Shown in pieces: positions 5,268 to 6,080 of a DNA stretch of 6,080 nucleotides (position 1 is the first letter of the stretch; each line of letters opens with the position of its first letter). The translations under genes and the position numbers were made by a program. The notes beneath the pieces were generated by a model that saw only the letters and a program-made list of their open reading frames with translations, was not told where the DNA came from and searched no databases. Source of the DNA: Bacteriovoracaceae bacterium (GTDB lineage Bacteria > Bdellovibrionota > Bacteriovoracia > Bacteriovoracales > Bacteriovoracaceae); contig JAGOVR010000093.1 in NCBI GenBank assembly GCA_018060635.1, forward strand, positions 1 to 6,080. Reading direction: 5' to 3'.

Positions 5268-6080
5268 TTCTTTTGAGCCGTATCAAGAAAAATATACAGC
5301 GCAAGAAATAACAGAGCGATTAAATATTCTTCTTCAAGATAAATCTCTTTTTACTTTTTTTGATATCACACCTCATAACCTCACTATAAAAAATAAAAAT
5401 CAAGAGCCTTTTTTATCCATACGCTTAAGAGAAGACGCTCTTCCAAAGCCGATATTTAAACCTCGTAGAATTGCTATTGACGCTGGTCATAGTGGAGGCC
5501 CGCTAGAAGACCCTATAGAATGTAAGTTTATCTATGATGCAAATAAGAAAAGAAAATTAGAAGAACAAGAAATCAACCTCTACACAGCGACTATTCTAAA
5601 AAAACTTTTGGAACAAAATGGAATCGAAGTCTTACTTACTCGAACAAAACCTTATGAACTCGTCTCTAATGCTGATCACTACAATAGAAATATAGAATTA
5701 GCCGCACGAGCAAAAAAAATAAATGACTTTAAACCTGATCTAACTTTTGTCATTCATTACAACCTCACACCTTTTGATCATACTGTTGATCCAACCTACA
5801 CTGAATGGACTGAAAAAAATTACAGCATGGTTTTTATTGCAGGAGCTTATGAAAATAATCTTTTCTTAGATCATCCTGATTTTTTCTTAAAAAGACTTCT
5901 AAGTCATGACCTTACCCATTCTGAACAAATTTCACAAAAAATAATTAGTCTTCTGGAAAAAAACTTAAGTATTCCTCCTGTGGCGTTCAATGAAGAAACT
6001 GCCCCTTATTTGCAAAAATTTTCTTGTGAAACAAAATATCAAGGAGTTTTCTCTCGTGGTCTTTCTCTCTTACAAAATGT
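5260..6080 (+). CDS. N-acetylmuramoyl-L-alanine amidase (Amidase_3-type), truncated at the right edge
   Basis: The frame is open from ATG 5260 to the edge (273 full codons). The family cleaves the amide bond between N-acetylmuramic acid and the stem peptide of peptidoglycan using zinc. An N-terminal region of about 68 residues is followed by the catalytic domain: RRIAIDAGHSGG at 69-80 gives zinc ligand His77, EEQEINL at 101-107 gives probable ligand Glu102, and FVIHYN at 163-168 gives His166. GIEVLLTRT (121-129) and the Ala/Arg-rich helix near 147-153 are also typical. The catalytic Glu near the C-terminus is not visible and probably lies beyond the edge. The gap between the first two ligands is about 10 residues longer than in common members. 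No signal peptide is seen at this start. ATG 5260 overlaps the preceding stop (ATGAATAA) without a clear Shine-Dalgarno. Upstream in-frame TTG codons at 5221, 5230 and 5242 are possible starts but add no signal sequence. Confidence 0.85.
   Translation, partial: MNNSFEPYQEKYTAQEITERLNILLQDKSLFTFFDITPHNLTIKNKNQEPFLSIRLREDALPKPIFKPRRIAIDAGHSGGPLEDPIECKFIYDANKKRKLEEQEINLYTATILKKLLEQNGIEVLLTRTKPYELVSNADHYNRNIELAARAKKINDFKPDLTFVIHYNLTPFDHTVDPTYTEWTEKNYSMVFIAGAYENNLFLDHPDFFLKRLLSHDLTHSEQISQKIISLLEKNLSIPPVAFNEETAPYLQKFSCETKYQGVFSRGLSLLQN

Overview
The window looks like chromosomal DNA of an AT-rich, Gram-negative bacterium (GC roughly one third by eye, not computed). The Gram-negative assignment rests on a lipoprotein signal peptide and on a glutathione-type (zeta-class GST) maleylacetoacetate isomerase next to a fumarylacetoacetase-type hydrolase, a pair typical of Proteobacteria and their relatives. 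The gene mix and low GC would suit a Bdellovibrionota-like organism, but that is an impression and not a demonstrated assignment. I see no phage, transposon, CRISPR, tRNA or rRNA signal.

Layout. Positions 1-130 (minus) hold the first 43 codons of an unidentified lipoprotein. Positions 181-4188 (minus) are a tightly packed operon read right to left: maiA (maleylacetoacetate isomerase), then two ABC exporter half-transporters of 542 and 585 residues. Its genes overlap by 4 nt (ATGA) and 29 nt. Positions 4189-4280 are a 92-bp divergent intergenic region. Positions 4281-5267 (plus) encode a fumarylacetoacetate hydrolase. It overlaps by 8 nt a zinc-dependent N-acetylmuramoyl-L-alanine amidase gene that runs off the right edge.

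How the genes fit. MaiA and the hydrolase catalyse consecutive last steps of tyrosine/homogentisate breakdown: maleylacetoacetate to fumarylacetoacetate to fumarate plus acetoacetate. They are transcribed away from each other from a strikingly symmetric promoter pair. Two TTGAAA -35 boxes form the arms of one 17-bp palindrome, and each lies 18 bp from its own -10 (TATAAT leftward, TATACT rightward). The two promoters should compete for polymerase and could share one regulator. The leftward promoter predicts a transcript starting on the A of the maiA ATG, so maiA is probably leaderless.

The two ABC proteins look like an obligate heterodimer with one degenerate ATP site. The 542-residue partner has Asp in place of the Walker B catalytic Glu and a shortened nucleotide-binding domain. 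The 585-residue partner has a canonical Walker B Glu but an LSSGQ signature. The substrate is unknown. Linkage of this exporter to tyrosine catabolism, and of a cell-wall amidase to the hydrolase, is the least expected part of the arrangement.
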